A stretch of DNA of 64,000 bases from Yersinia massiliensis (GCF_003048255.1 NZ_CP028487.1:3286001-3350000); one strand, 5' to 3'; shown: positions 1-10,197, numbered from the stretch's first letter. Numbers and translations: made by a program. The notes: a model not told the origin generated them from the sequence alone.

Positions 1-539
1 CCATCGAACAAATCGAAAATAGCATTGGCGCTATTGATATCTTAATTAATAATGCCGGTATTCAACGCCGCCATGCTTTTACCGAATTCCCAGAAAAAGA
101 TTGGGACGATGTGATTGCCGTTAACCAGAAATCTGTCTTCTTGGTATCACAGGCTGTCTCTCGTTATATGGTCAAACGTCAACGCGGTAAAATCATCAAT
201 ATTTGCTCCATGCAAAGTGAACTTGGTCGCGACACCATTACGCCATATGCCGCCTCTAAAGGTGCGGTCAAAATGTTGACCCGTGGCATGTGTGTCGAAC
301 TGGCCCGCTACAACATTCAAGTCAATGGCATCGCCCCTGGTTATTTCAAAACCGATATGACCAAAGCCTTGGTTGATGATAAAGCCTTTACCGATTGGTT
401 GTGCAAACGGACACCGGCGGCCCGTTGGGGTGACCCAGAAGAGTTGATTGGTGCGGCGGTTTATCTGTCGTCGAAAGCGTCTGACTTCGTTAACGGGCAT
501 CTGTTGTTCGTTGATGGTGGCATGCTGGTCGCCGTTTGA
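1..539 (+). CDS. idnO: Gluconate 5-dehydrogenase (SDR family), 5' end outside window
   Basis: C-terminal part of a short-chain dehydrogenase; the reading frame is open from base 3, so the start lies upstream. Visible SDR marks are the NNAG motif, a catalytic Ser in ICSMQSE and the YAASK catalytic Tyr/Lys pair, and the protein ends GGMLVAV. The sequence is very close to E. coli IdnO, which interconverts 5-keto-D-gluconate and D-gluconate with NAD(P)H in the cytosol. A gluconokinase gene starts 44 bases after the stop, which supports a ketogluconate role. Substrate is inferred from the family and the neighbour. Confidence 0.9.
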   Translation, partial: IEQIENSIGAIDILINNAGIQRRHAFTEFPEKDWDDVIAVNQKSVFLVSQAVSRYMVKRQRGKIINICSMQSELGRDTITPYAASKGAVKMLTRGMCVELARYNIQVNGIAPGYFKTDMTKALVDDKAFTDWLCKRTPAARWGDPEELIGAAVYLSSKASDFVNGHLLFVDGGMLVAV

Positions 540-582
540 TGTGCGAACTGACATTGGTCAATGGCTGATACCGAGGAAAGCT

Positions 583-1113
583 ATGTCTGGTAAATGCATT
601 ATTGTCATGGGTGTCTCTGGCACCGGTAAATCCTGTGTCGGGCAGGCACTCGCACAAGCGCTTAATGCTAAGTTTATTGATGGCGATGACTTACACCCTC
701 GCGCCAATATCCAAAAAATGGCATCAGGCCAGCCACTCAATGATCAAGACCGTGCTCCATGGCTCGAGCGATTAAGTGACGTGGCATACAGCTTACAGCA
801 AAAGAATGAAGTGGGTTTTTTAGTCTGTTCGGCACTGAAAAAGCAGTATCGCGACCGGTTACGTGCAGGGAACCATGGGATTCGTTTTTTATGGCTGACG
901 GGTGATTACGATTTAGTGCTGCACAGAATGCAGCAACGCGCAGGGCATTTCATGCCTGAGAGCCTGCTAAAGAGCCAGTTTGCGACGTTAGAAGTGCCAG
1001 ATGCCAGCGAACCGGATGTTGTCCAAATTGATATTTCGCCGGATGTGGCCGGTGTGGTGGAACACTGCATTGCTGCACTGGCATCTGAGAATAGCGTGAG
1101 CCATTGCGCCTAG
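583..1113 (+). CDS. idnK: Gluconokinase (thermosensitive IdnK-like)
   Basis: A 176-residue kinase that phosphorylates D-gluconate to 6-phosphogluconate, feeding the pentose phosphate and Entner-Doudoroff routes. The P-loop is GVSGTGKS at residues 10-17, followed by the family motifs DGDDLHP, CSALKKQYRD and RAGHFMP. The frame is open further upstream, but the ATG at 583 fits the family length and gives the normal N-terminus before the P-loop; an extended start would overlap the dehydrogenase. It resembles IdnK more than GntK (for example AKFIDGDDLHP). It forms an operon-like run with the upstream dehydrogenase. Confidence 0.9.
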   Translation: MSGKCIIVMGVSGTGKSCVGQALAQALNAKFIDGDDLHPRANIQKMASGQPLNDQDRAPWLERLSDVAYSLQQKNEVGFLVCSALKKQYRDRLRAGNHGIRFLWLTGDYDLVLHRMQQRAGHFMPESLLKSQFATLEVPDASEPDVVQIDISPDVAGVVEHCIAALASENSVSHCA

Positions 1114-1145
1114 CGCACAGGCCACACACAAAGACAGGAAGAGTT

Positions 1146-1613
1146 ATGATACTTGATGAATTGAAAATTGCGGTGAATAACCCGTTGTACCCCGAGGTGA
1201 TCCGCCGGACCTTAGCGGCGATCAGCCAACTGGATTTAGCTCATCTTCCGGCGGGTGAGCAAGAGATTGAAGGACGTGAAATTTACCTCAATCATATTAT
1301 TGCGACGACTAAACCGCTGTATGAGCAGGCACCTGAATTACATCGTTATTACATTGATATTCATATTTTGCTGGAAGGCAGTGAAGTCATTGGTGCGTCA
1401 CCTTCGACTCAGGGGCAACGTCCCACCATGGATTTTGATAGTGAGCGAGATTACGGCTTATTTGAAGGGATCAGCACAGAAACCTTGTTAACACTGGCCC
1501 CCGGTGATATCGCCCTGCTCTTCCCCGGTGAGTTGCATCGGCCAATGGGGACACTGGCAGAGGTTGGGCCGATTCGCAAAATTGTGGTGAAGGTAGCAGC
1601 GCATCTTATTTAA
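1146..1613 (+). CDS. YhcH/YjgK/YiaL family protein (DUF386)
   Basis: A 155-residue protein of the YhcH/YiaL/EbgC cupin-like family, members of which sit in sugar and sugar-acid operons and are thought to act as sugar mutarotases, anomerases or isomerases. Family marks are the ELHRYYIDIHILLEG segment, with metal-ligand-type His residues, and PGDIALLFPGELHRP near the C-terminus. ATG at 1146 is preferred over the upstream frame start at 1104 because it follows AGGAAGAG at good spacing and avoids overlap with the kinase. Its position behind idnO-idnK suggests a role with gluconate or ketogluconate, but the exact reaction is unknown. Confidence 0.75.
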   Translation: MILDELKIAVNNPLYPEVIRRTLAAISQLDLAHLPAGEQEIEGREIYLNHIIATTKPLYEQAPELHRYYIDIHILLEGSEVIGASPSTQGQRPTMDFDSERDYGLFEGISTETLLTLAPGDIALLFPGELHRPMGTLAEVGPIRKIVVKVAAHLI

Positions 1614-1736
1614 TCGAATAACTCATTCGGTCATTAGCGTTTCATCGTTCACCTTGCGCACGTAAGGTGAACACTAAACGATGGTTAACCACCGTTAAAC
1701 GCGTTCTTATAACAGACGAAACTTGATTCAGTCCCC

Positions 1737-2237
1737 CTAATCAGCATCTATGCTCACCGCGGACCCTAACGGGTTCTTCCCTTGCCGATCGCGCTTCGCC
1801 GCCAACCACAAGCCACTATTCTTCATCGCATAGCCAAACACCACGCCAACCAACAGCGAAACTGTCACAAGCTTCCAATTGCCATTACCGGCAAAGGTCG
1901 CGCATGCGCCGATAAAGGTACCGGGAACAAAAGATAGCCACTGCTGACAGGCCTGAATACACATCAAAAACGCAACGATACCTGTCAGTACATACCCGAG
2001 GATCGCCCACTCTGGCTGCAAGGCGCTGCCCTGAATGATCATCATCGCCCAGAACACTCCGCTTAAGCAGGTCAATAGCGTGATGAGCAATCCCTTTAAG
2101 CCACCTTGTGGGCAGGCGAAATAAGCCGTACAGCCTAGAAAACCGGCCCAACTGATCAGCCCAAGGCTGACCGCAACCCAGCCCCAAATGCCTGAGAGAA
2201 TGCCTGTGGTAATCGCAATCATCAGAATAATGTTCAT
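1737..2237 (-). CDS. DUF1097 inner-membrane protein (YcdZ-like)
   Basis: A 166-residue protein made almost entirely of hydrophobic segments, about five transmembrane helices, matching the DUF1097/YcdZ family in length and in the N-terminus MNIILMIAITTGILSGIWGW. No biochemical function is established for the family. The ATG at 2237 is chosen because the 25 residues in front of it in the open frame are not membrane-like and YcdZ proteins are about 163 residues. A perfect CRP half-site pair lies at 2375-2390, roughly 140 bases upstream, which fits the CRP control known for E. coli ycdZ. Confidence 0.75.
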   Translation of the reverse strand: MNIILMIAITTGILSGIWGWVAVSLGLISWAGFLGCTAYFACPQGGLKGLLITLLTCLSGVFWAMMIIQGSALQPEWAILGYVLTGIVAFLMCIQACQQWLSFVPGTFIGACATFAGNGNWKLVTVSLLVGVVFGYAMKNSGLWLAAKRDRQGKNPLGSAVSIDAD

Positions 2238-2330
2238 CAGTATTGACCTGCGCGAGAGTGTTTTTAAACAAAGTATGTATTGAATGAAAGTCGCGCAGTT
2301 TACCTGAATCAAGATGATTTTTGTGGATTC

Positions 2331-2382
2331 AAATCACAATAACGCCAATGAATTATCATTGATTGCATTTTTATTGTGATTT
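2331..2382. repeat. 12-bp inverted repeat upstream of the DUF1097 gene
   Basis: Arms AAATCACAATAA (2331-2342) and TTATTGTGATTT (2371-2382) are perfect complements around a 28-base AT-rich spacer. The right arm overlaps a CRP-type site. It lies between the stop of the unknown gene at 2400 and the start at 2237, so it could act as a terminator for the first or a paired operator for the second. Confidence 0.55.
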
Positions 2383-2390
2383 TTATCACA
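2375..2390. promoter_or_regulatory. CRP-binding site
   Basis: TGTGA-N6-TCACA is a perfect match to both CRP half sites with the correct 6-base spacing. It is well placed to control the DUF1097 gene (start 2237, minus strand). Occupancy is inferred. Confidence 0.7.
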
Positions 2391-2399
2391 AATAAAGAA

Positions 2400-3125
2400 C
2401 TAGAGGTAATTTTGAATATGCACCGCATTGCGGCGAGCATCGCTTGGTGTGTTACCCATTTCGCGTAACTCACGATAAAAACCGGCCCTATCTGTAGCTG
2501 TACTTGTCTCTACATTGCTCGCAAAGACAGTGAGAAGTAATGCATCAGTCAATCCTTTAACATAATTATCTAAATCTAAAGAAGCGTGCTCCTCCATTTT
2601 ATATTGGTAATACTGAATAACGCTATCGGAGATAACCGCATTAATATTAGGTTGGTCATGATGAGTGCCAATACAAGATATCATTGCCTTGGTTAACGGA
2701 TTATTAGCGACCCAATCACTATTATTGATATCCATTACGCTGACGCCTTTTACCTCCGCTACGATGAGCTGATCTAGAATTGACCCCGCTGTCACGTAGT
2801 GACAATTTCCTTTATCTATTTTGTCCTGTAAGAGTTTCGATGCTTTTCTGGCAATAATATTAACTTCATCAATTTGATTAAAAACGGGATTTTTTGTATA
2901 ACTATTATTTCCATTTACAACAAAATACGCTGTTTCTATCATCACAGCATTGAAGCTTTCATTCACCTTTGCTTGTTCCAGCGCATAGCTGATGGTTGTT
3001 TTATCTCTAAAGAAATTACCGTGCTTAACTATTTCATCTGCATCTGGCATCGAGATAACATCATCCACTGATGAATATTTCACATAAGAATTAGTTGATT
3101 GATGGAAATGAGGAAAACAAAGCAT
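2400..3125 (-). CDS. Unknown AT-rich-islet protein
   Basis: A protein of about 241 residues that I do not recognise. It has no signal peptide, no transmembrane segment and no motif I can name; it is mixed alpha-helix-like, soluble and mildly acidic. Two in-frame ATGs exist. The first (3131) has AAGG directly against it, while the second (3125) has AAGGA at normal spacing and is preferred. Base composition is much more AT-rich than the nuo genes next door, suggesting later acquisition. It follows another AT-rich gene on the same strand after a spacer of about 250 bases, so the two may form an acquired pair. Function unknown. Confidence 0.6.
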   Translation of the reverse strand: MLCFPHFHQSTNSYVKYSSVDDVISMPDADEIVKHGNFFRDKTTISYALEQAKVNESFNAVMIETAYFVVNGNNSYTKNPVFNQIDEVNIIARKASKLLQDKIDKGNCHYVTAGSILDQLIVAEVKGVSVMDINNSDWVANNPLTKAMISCIGTHHDQPNINAVISDSVIQYYQYKMEEHASLDLDNYVKGLTDALLLTVFASNVETSTATDRAGFYRELREMGNTPSDARRNAVHIQNYL

Positions 3126-3376
3126 AAGCATCCTTGAATCAGTACAGTGAAAAAATCAATGATGAGGATATTAAAACAGAGCTGAGTTTGGTCTCAGCTA
3201 ATTACCCCACTTCACTCTTATATAATCTTAGTTATTTGGGGAATCGTCCTATCTAAAATCAGACCTCATAGGTTTATTAGGCCAGATATACCGTACATCA
3301 TCTGAAGTTGATAATAATGATTATGGCTTGGACGTACGCTAAAAAAACATTTACTTCCTAGCTACCAAGCCTAATT

Positions 3377-4240
3377 CTACTGTCCGGTGTAAGCTGCGAT
3401 TTCTTTTGCTAACTCCAGCGTGTTTGCTGGCATTTGCCATTTTCTATTATGCTGAAACTGGCTACTGTTACCCTCTACCCCAGCAAGTAAAGCATTCGCT
3501 GAAAACCTTGAGCAATTACTACTTATTATATTAAATTTAAAGTCATCCTTATTTTTTAGAATATAATCATCAACTTTTTCAACATTCAGGTTATGCAAAT
3601 AAACCAAATTATTTTCTTGCAATCCATCCTCACACTTTGTCATTTCATCCGCGACAAACTGTGTGACCAGATCCTGACTTACCTTGCCGTTAAATTTATG
3701 ATAATTATTACTAATTTTATCATGATGCATTGAGATATAGCTGAACTTATTGTTTCCATGATGGATAGCAATAGCGTTATGTTCAGCTTTACCAAAGCTT
3801 AGCAGAACAACACTGTTATCTTTCTTTGCTAAGATATTCATAATGTTTTTAGCATAATGAGTGTAGGAGTTTTCAACGTCGTTAGTGTAATGCTTCGGGT
3901 TCTTTACAGCCGAGAGCCAACATCTAATGCCACGGAAATTTTTATGGCTTTTAGGTTCATAATGAAAAGAACTATTATTGATGTCATTCCTTCCATTTTC
4001 ACCCCCAAATGCTGATAAGTCATTGCTGTTTTCTTTAGCAACTCCATCCAATTTCATCAACATTGAGTGATATTGTCTCGCTGCTCTAAAATCGTAATTT
4101 TGTGAAGAGTTTGTCATAGTAGCTATTTCTTTAGCAATAGCCTTTTTAGCATCCCTCACCTCAACATTACCATTCAATGCTTGGTTATATATCTTATTAA
4201 TACTACGGACTTTAAAAAAGCCACTTAATGAAGTTAACAA
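3377..4240 (-). CDS. Unknown protein with possible permuted NlpC/P60 His...Cys arrangement
   Basis: A 287-residue soluble protein from an AT-rich islet. It starts at a TTG preceded by a strong AGGAG at 6-base spacing; no ATG offers a better start. Residues about 155-165 read EHNAIAIHHGN and residues about 243-255 read SNCSRFSANALLA, then a WQMPANTLELAKE tail. This order (His on a strand first, then an NC-x-x-F helix start, then a Pro-Thr-Leu tail) is what circularly permuted NlpC/P60 (LRAT-like) thiol hydrolases and acyltransferases show, and several bacterial effectors use that fold. There is no signal peptide. A secreted-effector or toxin role is inference only. Confidence 0.6.
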   Translation of the reverse strand: MLTSLSGFFKVRSINKIYNQALNGNVEVRDAKKAIAKEIATMTNSSQNYDFRAARQYHSMLMKLDGVAKENSNDLSAFGGENGRNDINNSSFHYEPKSHKNFRGIRCWLSAVKNPKHYTNDVENSYTHYAKNIMNILAKKDNSVVLLSFGKAEHNAIAIHHGNNKFSYISMHHDKISNNYHKFNGKVSQDLVTQFVADEMTKCEDGLQENNLVYLHNLNVEKVDDYILKNKDDFKFNIISSNCSRFSANALLAGVEGNSSQFQHNRKWQMPANTLELAKEIAAYTGQ

Positions 4241-4430
4241 CGCGATCTCCTATAAATAGTTCGCCATAAATTCATTAATGGCTTAGTAAGCATGACTTAT
4301 TATCTTTTATCTATATTATTCTCGCTTGTAAAAATCGCGCTTAGTCGAGATTGTTATATTTAAGGGTGTCACTAAAATTTGCTTATTGCGAGCCTAGATA
4401 TTATAGCTCTCTGAAAAATCTGATTATTGT

Positions 4431-4468
4431 ATAAAACAAAACCCCCTGGCAGCATAACTGGCAGGGGG
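4431..4468 (-). terminator. Intrinsic terminator of the nuo operon
   Basis: On the minus strand, an 11-bp stem with one mismatch (arms CCCCCTGCCAG and CTGCCAGGGGG, loop TTATG) lies 26 bases after the nuoN stop and is followed by TTTTGTTTTAT. This is a standard rho-independent terminator for nuo. Confidence 0.85.
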
Positions 4469-4493
4469 TTAGAAAGACCGAGCTAACGGTGCA

Positions 4494-5951
4494 TTACATC
4501 AGGGGTTGCGCCAACTGAACCAGCGAAATCAGTGGCTGCGGATAGACACCCAAGAACAGCACTAAAATGGCTGAAATCAGTACCACCACACCACCGGCAG
4601 TCAATGCCCAGTTATTCGGTGTATCACGCACTAATTTTTCTGGCGCGCTGAGGAACAAGCTAACAGTGACGCGTAGATAGTAGTACAGGCCGATAGCACT
4701 GCCCAAAACTACTGCCCCAGTCAACCACCACAAGTTAGCGCTGACACCCATTGCGACCACGAAGAATTTACCGATGAAGCCCAGTGTCATTGGGATACCA
4801 GCCAATGACAGCATCATCACTGTCATCACCGCAGACAGAATTGGCTTATGCCAGAACAACCCACGGTAGGAGAACAGGGATTCCGCATCCGGCCCTTTGT
4901 ACGGGCTGGACATCAAGCTGACAACACCGAAGGCACCCAAGCTGCTGAACAGGTAACCGGCCAGATAGACACCGGCAGTTTCCAGTGCCAACTGATGAGT
5001 TTGCACCGCAACCAACGCAATCAGCAGATAGCCAAGGTGCGCGATAGAAGAGTAACCCAGCAGACGCTTGATGTTCGTCTGGCTGATAGCCATCAAGTTA
5101 CCGAACAGAATCGATGCCACGGCAATCAAGGAAAGCACAAAGCGAATCGCTTCACTGTCGGCAGCAGGCGCATACAAGAACAGACGCATCACCACGGCAA
5201 AGATAGCAATTTTACTAGCAGTGGCGAGGAAGGTGGATACAGGGGCAGGTGCGCCCTGATACACATCCGGTGTCCACAGTTGGAACGGCACCAGTGACAG
5301 CTTAAAGCCCAGACCAATAATCATCATCCCCAGACCGGCCAGAATCAGCGGCTGGTGGATCATAGAATCACTCAGGCTTTTGCCCAAACCGGCGAAAGAC
5401 AAACTACCGGATTCCGCATACAGCAGCGCCATACCGAACAGCAGGAAGGACGAGGCTGCCGCAGACAACAGCATGTATTTGATACTGGCTTCCAGTGAAC
5501 GCTTCTGGCGGTAGGCATAACCAATCAGGCCGAACAGCGGCAGAGAAATCAGTTCGATACCCAAGAACAGCGATGCCAAATGATTCGCACTGGCCAACAG
5601 AATACCGCCCATGGCCGCAATCAGCACCAACAGGTAGAACTCTTCACGGTTATCGGGATAACCCGCCAACCATGGATAGGCAAAGGTCGCCGTGGCCAGA
5701 CTGGCAGCAATCACCAGACCGGTATAGAACATTGAATAGCCGTCAACCCGCATCAGCGGAGTGACATCCATTGGCCCTACCTGCCCCACGAAATAGAGGG
5801 AAAGCAGCGCCAAGTTTAGCCCGATAACCGTCAGGGTGGCGTTGACAAAGTGATCGCGTCGCCACGCAATAGACAGCATCACAACCACCACCGTCAATCC
5901 GACGATCAACAGCGGTAGCATTGCGATCAGTTGTTGAGGAGTTATTGTCAT
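4494..5951 (-). CDS. nuoN: NADH-quinone oxidoreductase subunit N
   Basis: A 485-residue membrane subunit of respiratory complex I, one of three antiporter-like proton-pumping subunits (L, M, N). About 14 transmembrane helices are visible. The conserved glutamate-bearing segment [17 protein letters not shown] and the half-channel lysine regions typical of the family are present, and the length equals that of E. coli NuoN. It is the last gene of the operon, 6 bases after nuoM, and is followed by the operon terminator. Confidence 0.97.
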   Translation of the reverse strand: MTITPQQLIAMLPLLIVGLTVVVVMLSIAWRRDHFVNATLTVIGLNLALLSLYFVGQVGPMDVTPLMRVDGYSMFYTGLVIAASLATATFAYPWLAGYPDNREEFYLLVLIAAMGGILLASANHLASLFLGIELISLPLFGLIGYAYRQKRSLEASIKYMLLSAAASSFLLFGMALLYAESGSLSFAGLGKSLSDSMIHQPLILAGLGMMIIGLGFKLSLVPFQLWTPDVYQGAPAPVSTFLATASKIAIFAVVMRLFLYAPAADSEAIRFVLSLIAVASILFGNLMAISQTNIKRLLGYSSIAHLGYLLIALVAVQTHQLALETAGVYLAGYLFSSLGAFGVVSLMSSPYKGPDAESLFSYRGLFWHKPILSAVMTVMMLSLAGIPMTLGFIGKFFVVAMGVSANLWWLTGAVVLGSAIGLYYYLRVTVSLFLSAPEKLVRDTPNNWALTAGGVVVLISAILVLFLGVYPQPLISLVQLAQPLM

Positions 5952-5957
5952 GGCGAA

Positions 5958-7481
5958 TTACGGCCTTGTTGTTGGAATAGATGAAGCATTAAACCACTGC
6001 TGTACATTACTCATCGCAGCATGAGAAGTGTCGAGAATAGGCTGCGGGTAAACCCCGAGCAACACTAACAACACCACTAACAGCAGGATGATAGACAGTT
6101 CCCTTGCACTCATGCCCGGTAAGACTTCTTCTGATTTTGGCGCGCCGTAATAAGCACGCTGCATCATGATAAGTGAGTAAACCGAAGCAAAAACCAGCCC
6201 AAATGTAGAGATCACCGTAATCACTGGCACGACTTGGAAGCTGCCGAACAGGATCATAAATTCGCCGACGAAGTTACCCGTCCCCGGCATCCCCAATGTG
6301 GCGACCGCGAAGAACAGTGACAGTGCAGGCAAGTATTTAATCCGCCCCCACAAGCCCCCCATCTGGCGCATATCACGTGTATGCAAACGCTCGTATAACT
6401 GACCACAGATGATGAACATACCGGCGGCAGACAAGCCGTGAGCAATCATTTGGATGACCGCACCTTGGTAAGCCAATTGGCTACCGGTATAGATGGCAAT
6501 CAATACGAAGCCCATGTGGGAAACGCTGGTATAAGCAATCAGGCGTTTAATATCGGTCTGGCAGAACGCCATCCATGCGCCGTAGAAGATACCGATAACC
6601 CCTAACCACATCGCAATCGGAGCGAACTCATGTGACGCATTCGGGAACAGTGGCAGACTGAAACGCAGTAACCCGTAGGCTGCTGTTTTCAGCAAAATCC
6701 CGGCTAAGTCAACAGAACCCGCTGTTGGTGCTTGGCTGTGTGCATCGGGCAACCAGCCGTGCAATGGCACCACTGGCATTTTCACCGCAAAGGCGATGAA
6801 GAAGCCCAGCATCAGCAGATATTCCACGTGGTAGGACATTGGCGTTTTCAACAGATCTTCATAGTTGAACGTCCACACGCCCGTGGCGTTGTAATGCACA
6901 AACACCAGTCCCAAAATGGCAATCAGCATGATCAGGCCGCTGGCCTGGGTATAGATGAAGAACTTAGTTGCCGCGGCGATTCGGGTTTTACCGTCTGATG
7001 CTTTGTGGCCCCACAAGGCAATCAGGAAGTACATCGGCACCAACATCATTTCCCAGAAGAAGAAGAACAGGAACATGTCGATGGCGAGGAACACGCCGAT
7101 TACACCACCCAGAATCCACAATAGATTCAGGTAGAAGAAGCCCTGATTGCGCTGAATTTCACGCCACGAACACAGGATAGCAAGTACACCGAGCAAGCCG
7201 GTCAGCACCACCATCAGCAAAGATAAACCATCTAAGGCCAGATGGAACTCAATGCCAAACCGTGGGATCCACGGCAAGGTGAATTCTGATTGCCATTGCG
7301 GGATACCCGCTGGATTAATCAGTGAATATTGACCCTGCCCCCACAGTAGCAAGGAGAGCACCAGTGTCAGCCCCATCGCGAATAACGCTATCCAACGCGG
7401 TACTCTCGTACCGAAGCGCTCGAACTGCCAAGACAGCAGGCCGCCGATAAAGGGGATAAGAATTAGCCAAGGTAATAGCAT
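5958..7481 (-). CDS. nuoM: NADH-quinone oxidoreductase subunit M
   Basis: A 507-residue antiporter-like membrane subunit of complex I, with about 14 transmembrane helices. The FFFFWEMMLVPMYFLIALWG segment carries the conserved essential Glu, and HGWLPDAHSQAPTAGSVDLA is the classic proton-antiporter signature with its lysine helices nearby. The N-terminus MLLPWLILIPFIGG matches E. coli NuoM. It lies between nuoL and nuoN with short spacers in the operon. Confidence 0.97.
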   Translation of the reverse strand: MLLPWLILIPFIGGLLSWQFERFGTRVPRWIALFAMGLTLVLSLLLWGQGQYSLINPAGIPQWQSEFTLPWIPRFGIEFHLALDGLSLLMVVLTGLLGVLAILCSWREIQRNQGFFYLNLLWILGGVIGVFLAIDMFLFFFFWEMMLVPMYFLIALWGHKASDGKTRIAAATKFFIYTQASGLIMLIAILGLVFVHYNATGVWTFNYEDLLKTPMSYHVEYLLMLGFFIAFAVKMPVVPLHGWLPDAHSQAPTAGSVDLAGILLKTAAYGLLRFSLPLFPNASHEFAPIAMWLGVIGIFYGAWMAFCQTDIKRLIAYTSVSHMGFVLIAIYTGSQLAYQGAVIQMIAHGLSAAGMFIICGQLYERLHTRDMRQMGGLWGRIKYLPALSLFFAVATLGMPGTGNFVGEFMILFGSFQVVPVITVISTFGLVFASVYSLIMMQRAYYGAPKSEEVLPGMSARELSIILLLVVLLVLLGVYPQPILDTSHAAMSNVQQWFNASSIPTTRP

Positions 7482-7499
7482 GGCGTTTTGTGTCCCTAA

Positions 7500-9344
7500 T
7501 TAAACGAAAAGCAACAGAGCCAGTACGACGACTGCACCCAAACCCATAGACGCGACATACCAACGCACCTGTCCATTTTCACTAACGGTCAGACCGCGAT
7601 TACTCCAACGTGACAGTATCGCTGGGGTATTCATTAGTGAGTTCAGCGGATCACGCTGTATCAATCTTGCGATCCACAGATAAGGGCGGACAAAGACGTT
7701 ATGGTACAGCCAGTCGAAGCCCCACGCATGGAACCACCAGACCGTAAAGAAGCGGCCCGGCGCACTTTGCGCGATGCTGTTGACCAGTTGACGTTTGCCC
7801 AGATACAGGAACGCCGCCAACGCAATACCCACGACCACCAACACGCCAGAGAAGATTTCCAGTGGCATTTTGCCCTCTTCACCGAAGTGAAGTTCCGGCA
7901 ACACACCGGCAAGTGGTGGGGTTATCAGGGCGCCGACAAACGTCGACAACACCAGCAACACCAGCAGCGGCAGGCTGTGAGTGATCCCTTTAACAGGATG
8001 CGCTTTGGTTTTTGGCTCGCCGTGGAACACAATGAAGATCATCCGGAAGGTATAGAGCGCGGTGAGGAATGCCCCAACTAACCCTGCGACCATCAGATTG
8101 ATATGGCCACTGGCCAATGCGCCCCACAGAATTTCGTCTTTACTGTAGAAGCCTGCGGTGACAACTGGCAATGCTGCCAGCGCCGCGCCGCCCACCAAGA
8201 AGCAGATATAGACTAATGGAATGGTTTTACGCAAACCGCCCATTTTGAAAATATTTTGTTCGTGGTGACAGGCTAAAATCACTGAACCGGAAGCGAGGAA
8301 CAGTAACGCTTTAAAGAAGGCATGTGTCATCAAGTGGAAGATTGCGGCATCCCACGCCTGCACGCCCAGCGCGAGGAACATGTAGCCAATCTGGCTCATG
8401 GTGGAATAAGCCAGCACTCGCTTGATGTCGGTTTGCACCAGTGCAGCAAAGCCCGCTAGCACTAGGGTTACGGCCCCGATAATCCCCACTAAATGCAGAA
8501 CCTCTGGCGCCATCAGGAACAGGCCATGAGTACGAGCAATCAGATACACACCCGCAGTCACCATCGTAGCCGCATGGATCAGCGCGGAAACCGGCGTCGG
8601 GCCAGCCATCGCATCAGCAAGCCAAGTTTGTAATGGCAGCTGAGCTGATTTACCCACCGCACCACCGAGAAGCATCAGCGTCGCCCAAGTAATGGCTGTT
8701 GAGCCCATTTCCAGTTTTTGCGGTGCCAAGACCATCAGTTCGCGGATATTCAGCGTGCCCAATTCTTGGTAAAGGATGAACAGCGCGATAGCCAAGAACA
8801 CGTCACCCACACGGGTCACAATAAAGGCTTTCATCGCCGCTGCGCCGTTAGCTGGGTTGGTGTAGTAGAAACCAATCAGCAAGTAACTGCACAGACCCAC
8901 GCCTTCCCAACCGAGATACATCAGCATCAGGTTATCGGCTAGCACCAAAACGACCATGCTGGCGATAAACAGGTTGGTATAAGCGAAGAAGCGGGAATAG
9001 CCCTCTTCCCCACGCATATACCAAGAGGCATACATGTGAATGAGGAAGCCCACGCCAGTGACTACTGACAGCATGGTGAGCGATAAGCCATCCAGTGTCA
9101 GGGTCAACGGAATACTAAAGTTGCCGACTGACATCCAGTTCCATAGTGTTTGGTTAAACACTTGTACACCGGTTGCTTTTTGACTGAGGAAATCCACTGC
9201 AACATACAGTGTGACCAACGCAGTCAGACCAATCGACCCGACCCCGACAGTGGCAGAGGTATTTTCAGACCAACGCCCACGGGAGAATGCCAACAGCAAG
9301 AAGCCCAGCAGTGGCAGCAGAATTGTTAAATATAATAGGTTCAT
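7500..9344 (-). CDS. nuoL: NADH-quinone oxidoreductase subunit L
   Basis: A 614-residue distal antiporter-like subunit of complex I. Besides the core of about 14 helices, it has the extra C-terminal part (about residues 490-614) that forms the long lateral helix HL and the final anchor in this subunit. The [20 protein letters not shown] segment carries the conserved Glu, and [20 protein letters not shown] is the second family signature. The start overlaps the end of nuoK by 4 bases, indicating translational coupling. Confidence 0.97.
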   Translation of the reverse strand: MNLLYLTILLPLLGFLLLAFSRGRWSENTSATVGVGSIGLTALVTLYVAVDFLSQKATGVQVFNQTLWNWMSVGNFSIPLTLTLDGLSLTMLSVVTGVGFLIHMYASWYMRGEEGYSRFFAYTNLFIASMVVLVLADNLMLMYLGWEGVGLCSYLLIGFYYTNPANGAAAMKAFIVTRVGDVFLAIALFILYQELGTLNIRELMVLAPQKLEMGSTAITWATLMLLGGAVGKSAQLPLQTWLADAMAGPTPVSALIHAATMVTAGVYLIARTHGLFLMAPEVLHLVGIIGAVTLVLAGFAALVQTDIKRVLAYSTMSQIGYMFLALGVQAWDAAIFHLMTHAFFKALLFLASGSVILACHHEQNIFKMGGLRKTIPLVYICFLVGGAALAALPVVTAGFYSKDEILWGALASGHINLMVAGLVGAFLTALYTFRMIFIVFHGEPKTKAHPVKGITHSLPLLVLLVLSTFVGALITPPLAGVLPELHFGEEGKMPLEIFSGVLVVVGIALAAFLYLGKRQLVNSIAQSAPGRFFTVWWFHAWGFDWLYHNVFVRPYLWIARLIQRDPLNSLMNTPAILSRWSNRGLTVSENGQVRWYVASMGLGAVVVLALLLFV

Positions 9345-9643
9345 CCGCGCATCTCACTGACTGTATCGATATTCAGAGTATGACGGCGACGATACAGCTG
9401 TAGCAGCAATGCCAAGCCAATACTGGCTTCTGCTGCCGCGAGCGTGATCGCCAGGATATACATCACCTGACCGTCAGCCTGACCCCAATAACTGCCCGCC
9501 ACTACGAAGGCGAGCGCCGCTGCGTTGATCATGACCTCAAGGCTTATCAGCATAAACAGCAGATTACGGCGAATGATCAGCCCCGTCAGCCCTAGCACAA
9601 ACAGAATGGCCGCGAGAATCAGACCATGTTGTAGAGGGATCAT
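9341..9643 (-). CDS. nuoK: NADH-quinone oxidoreductase subunit K
   Basis: A 100-residue subunit with three transmembrane helices, homologous to MrpC antiporter subunits. Both buried glutamates expected for proton transfer are present: one in [13 protein letters not shown] and one in [17 protein letters not shown]. It overlaps nuoJ and nuoL by 4 bases on either side (ATGA-type coupling). Length equals E. coli NuoK. Confidence 0.97.
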   Translation of the reverse strand: MIPLQHGLILAAILFVLGLTGLIIRRNLLFMLISLEVMINAAALAFVVAGSYWGQADGQVMYILAITLAAAEASIGLALLLQLYRRRHTLNIDTVSEMRG

Positions 9644-10185
9644 GCTTGTTCCTCCGTTTTTCTTTTCGCTGAATCGCTCGCGCCCAGCACTTCACCTGGC
9701 TTATGTTCGCGCCCGATATGGAAGGCGACGATCAGACCCGCTAACAGCAGCATTGACGCCAATTCAACCGCCAATACATAAGGACCGAACAGGCTAATAC
9801 CCACCGCTTTGGCATCCACCATTTCACCGCTAATGCCAGAATCGCTGACCGAGCTAATGGCATAGATCAGGACTGATAACAGCGCCAGCGCCAGTAAACC
9901 TGGGCCAATCCACAGGGTGGGTTTCAGCCAATCGCGCTCTTGTTGTTCAACGTTGCCCAAGTTCAGCATCATCACCACGAACACGAACAGCACCATAATG
10001 GCCCCCGCGTAAACGATGATTTCCAGCGCACCAGCAAAGTAAGCACCCAACGAGAAGAACACCACTGCGATAGCCAATAACGAAATAATCAGGTACAGCA
10101 AGGCATGTACCGGGTTGGTGTGAGTGATTACGCGAATAGTCGCCACCACTGCCACCAATGCTGCAATATAAAATGCAAATTCCAT
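9640..10185 (-). CDS. nuoJ: NADH-quinone oxidoreductase subunit J
   Basis: A 181-residue complex I membrane subunit with five transmembrane helices. The conserved third helix [17 protein letters not shown], which forms the pi-bulge linked to coupling, is intact. The hydrophilic C-terminus is variable and ends in a charged stretch. It is coupled to nuoK by a 4-base overlap and follows nuoI after 12 bases. Confidence 0.96.
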   Translation of the reverse strand: MEFAFYIAALVAVVATIRVITHTNPVHALLYLIISLLAIAVVFFSLGAYFAGALEIIVYAGAIMVLFVFVVMMLNLGNVEQQERDWLKPTLWIGPGLLALALLSVLIYAISSVSDSGISGEMVDAKAVGISLFGPYVLAVELASMLLLAGLIVAFHIGREHKPGEVLGASDSAKRKTEEQA

Positions 10186-10197
10186 GGAAGCTGGCTC

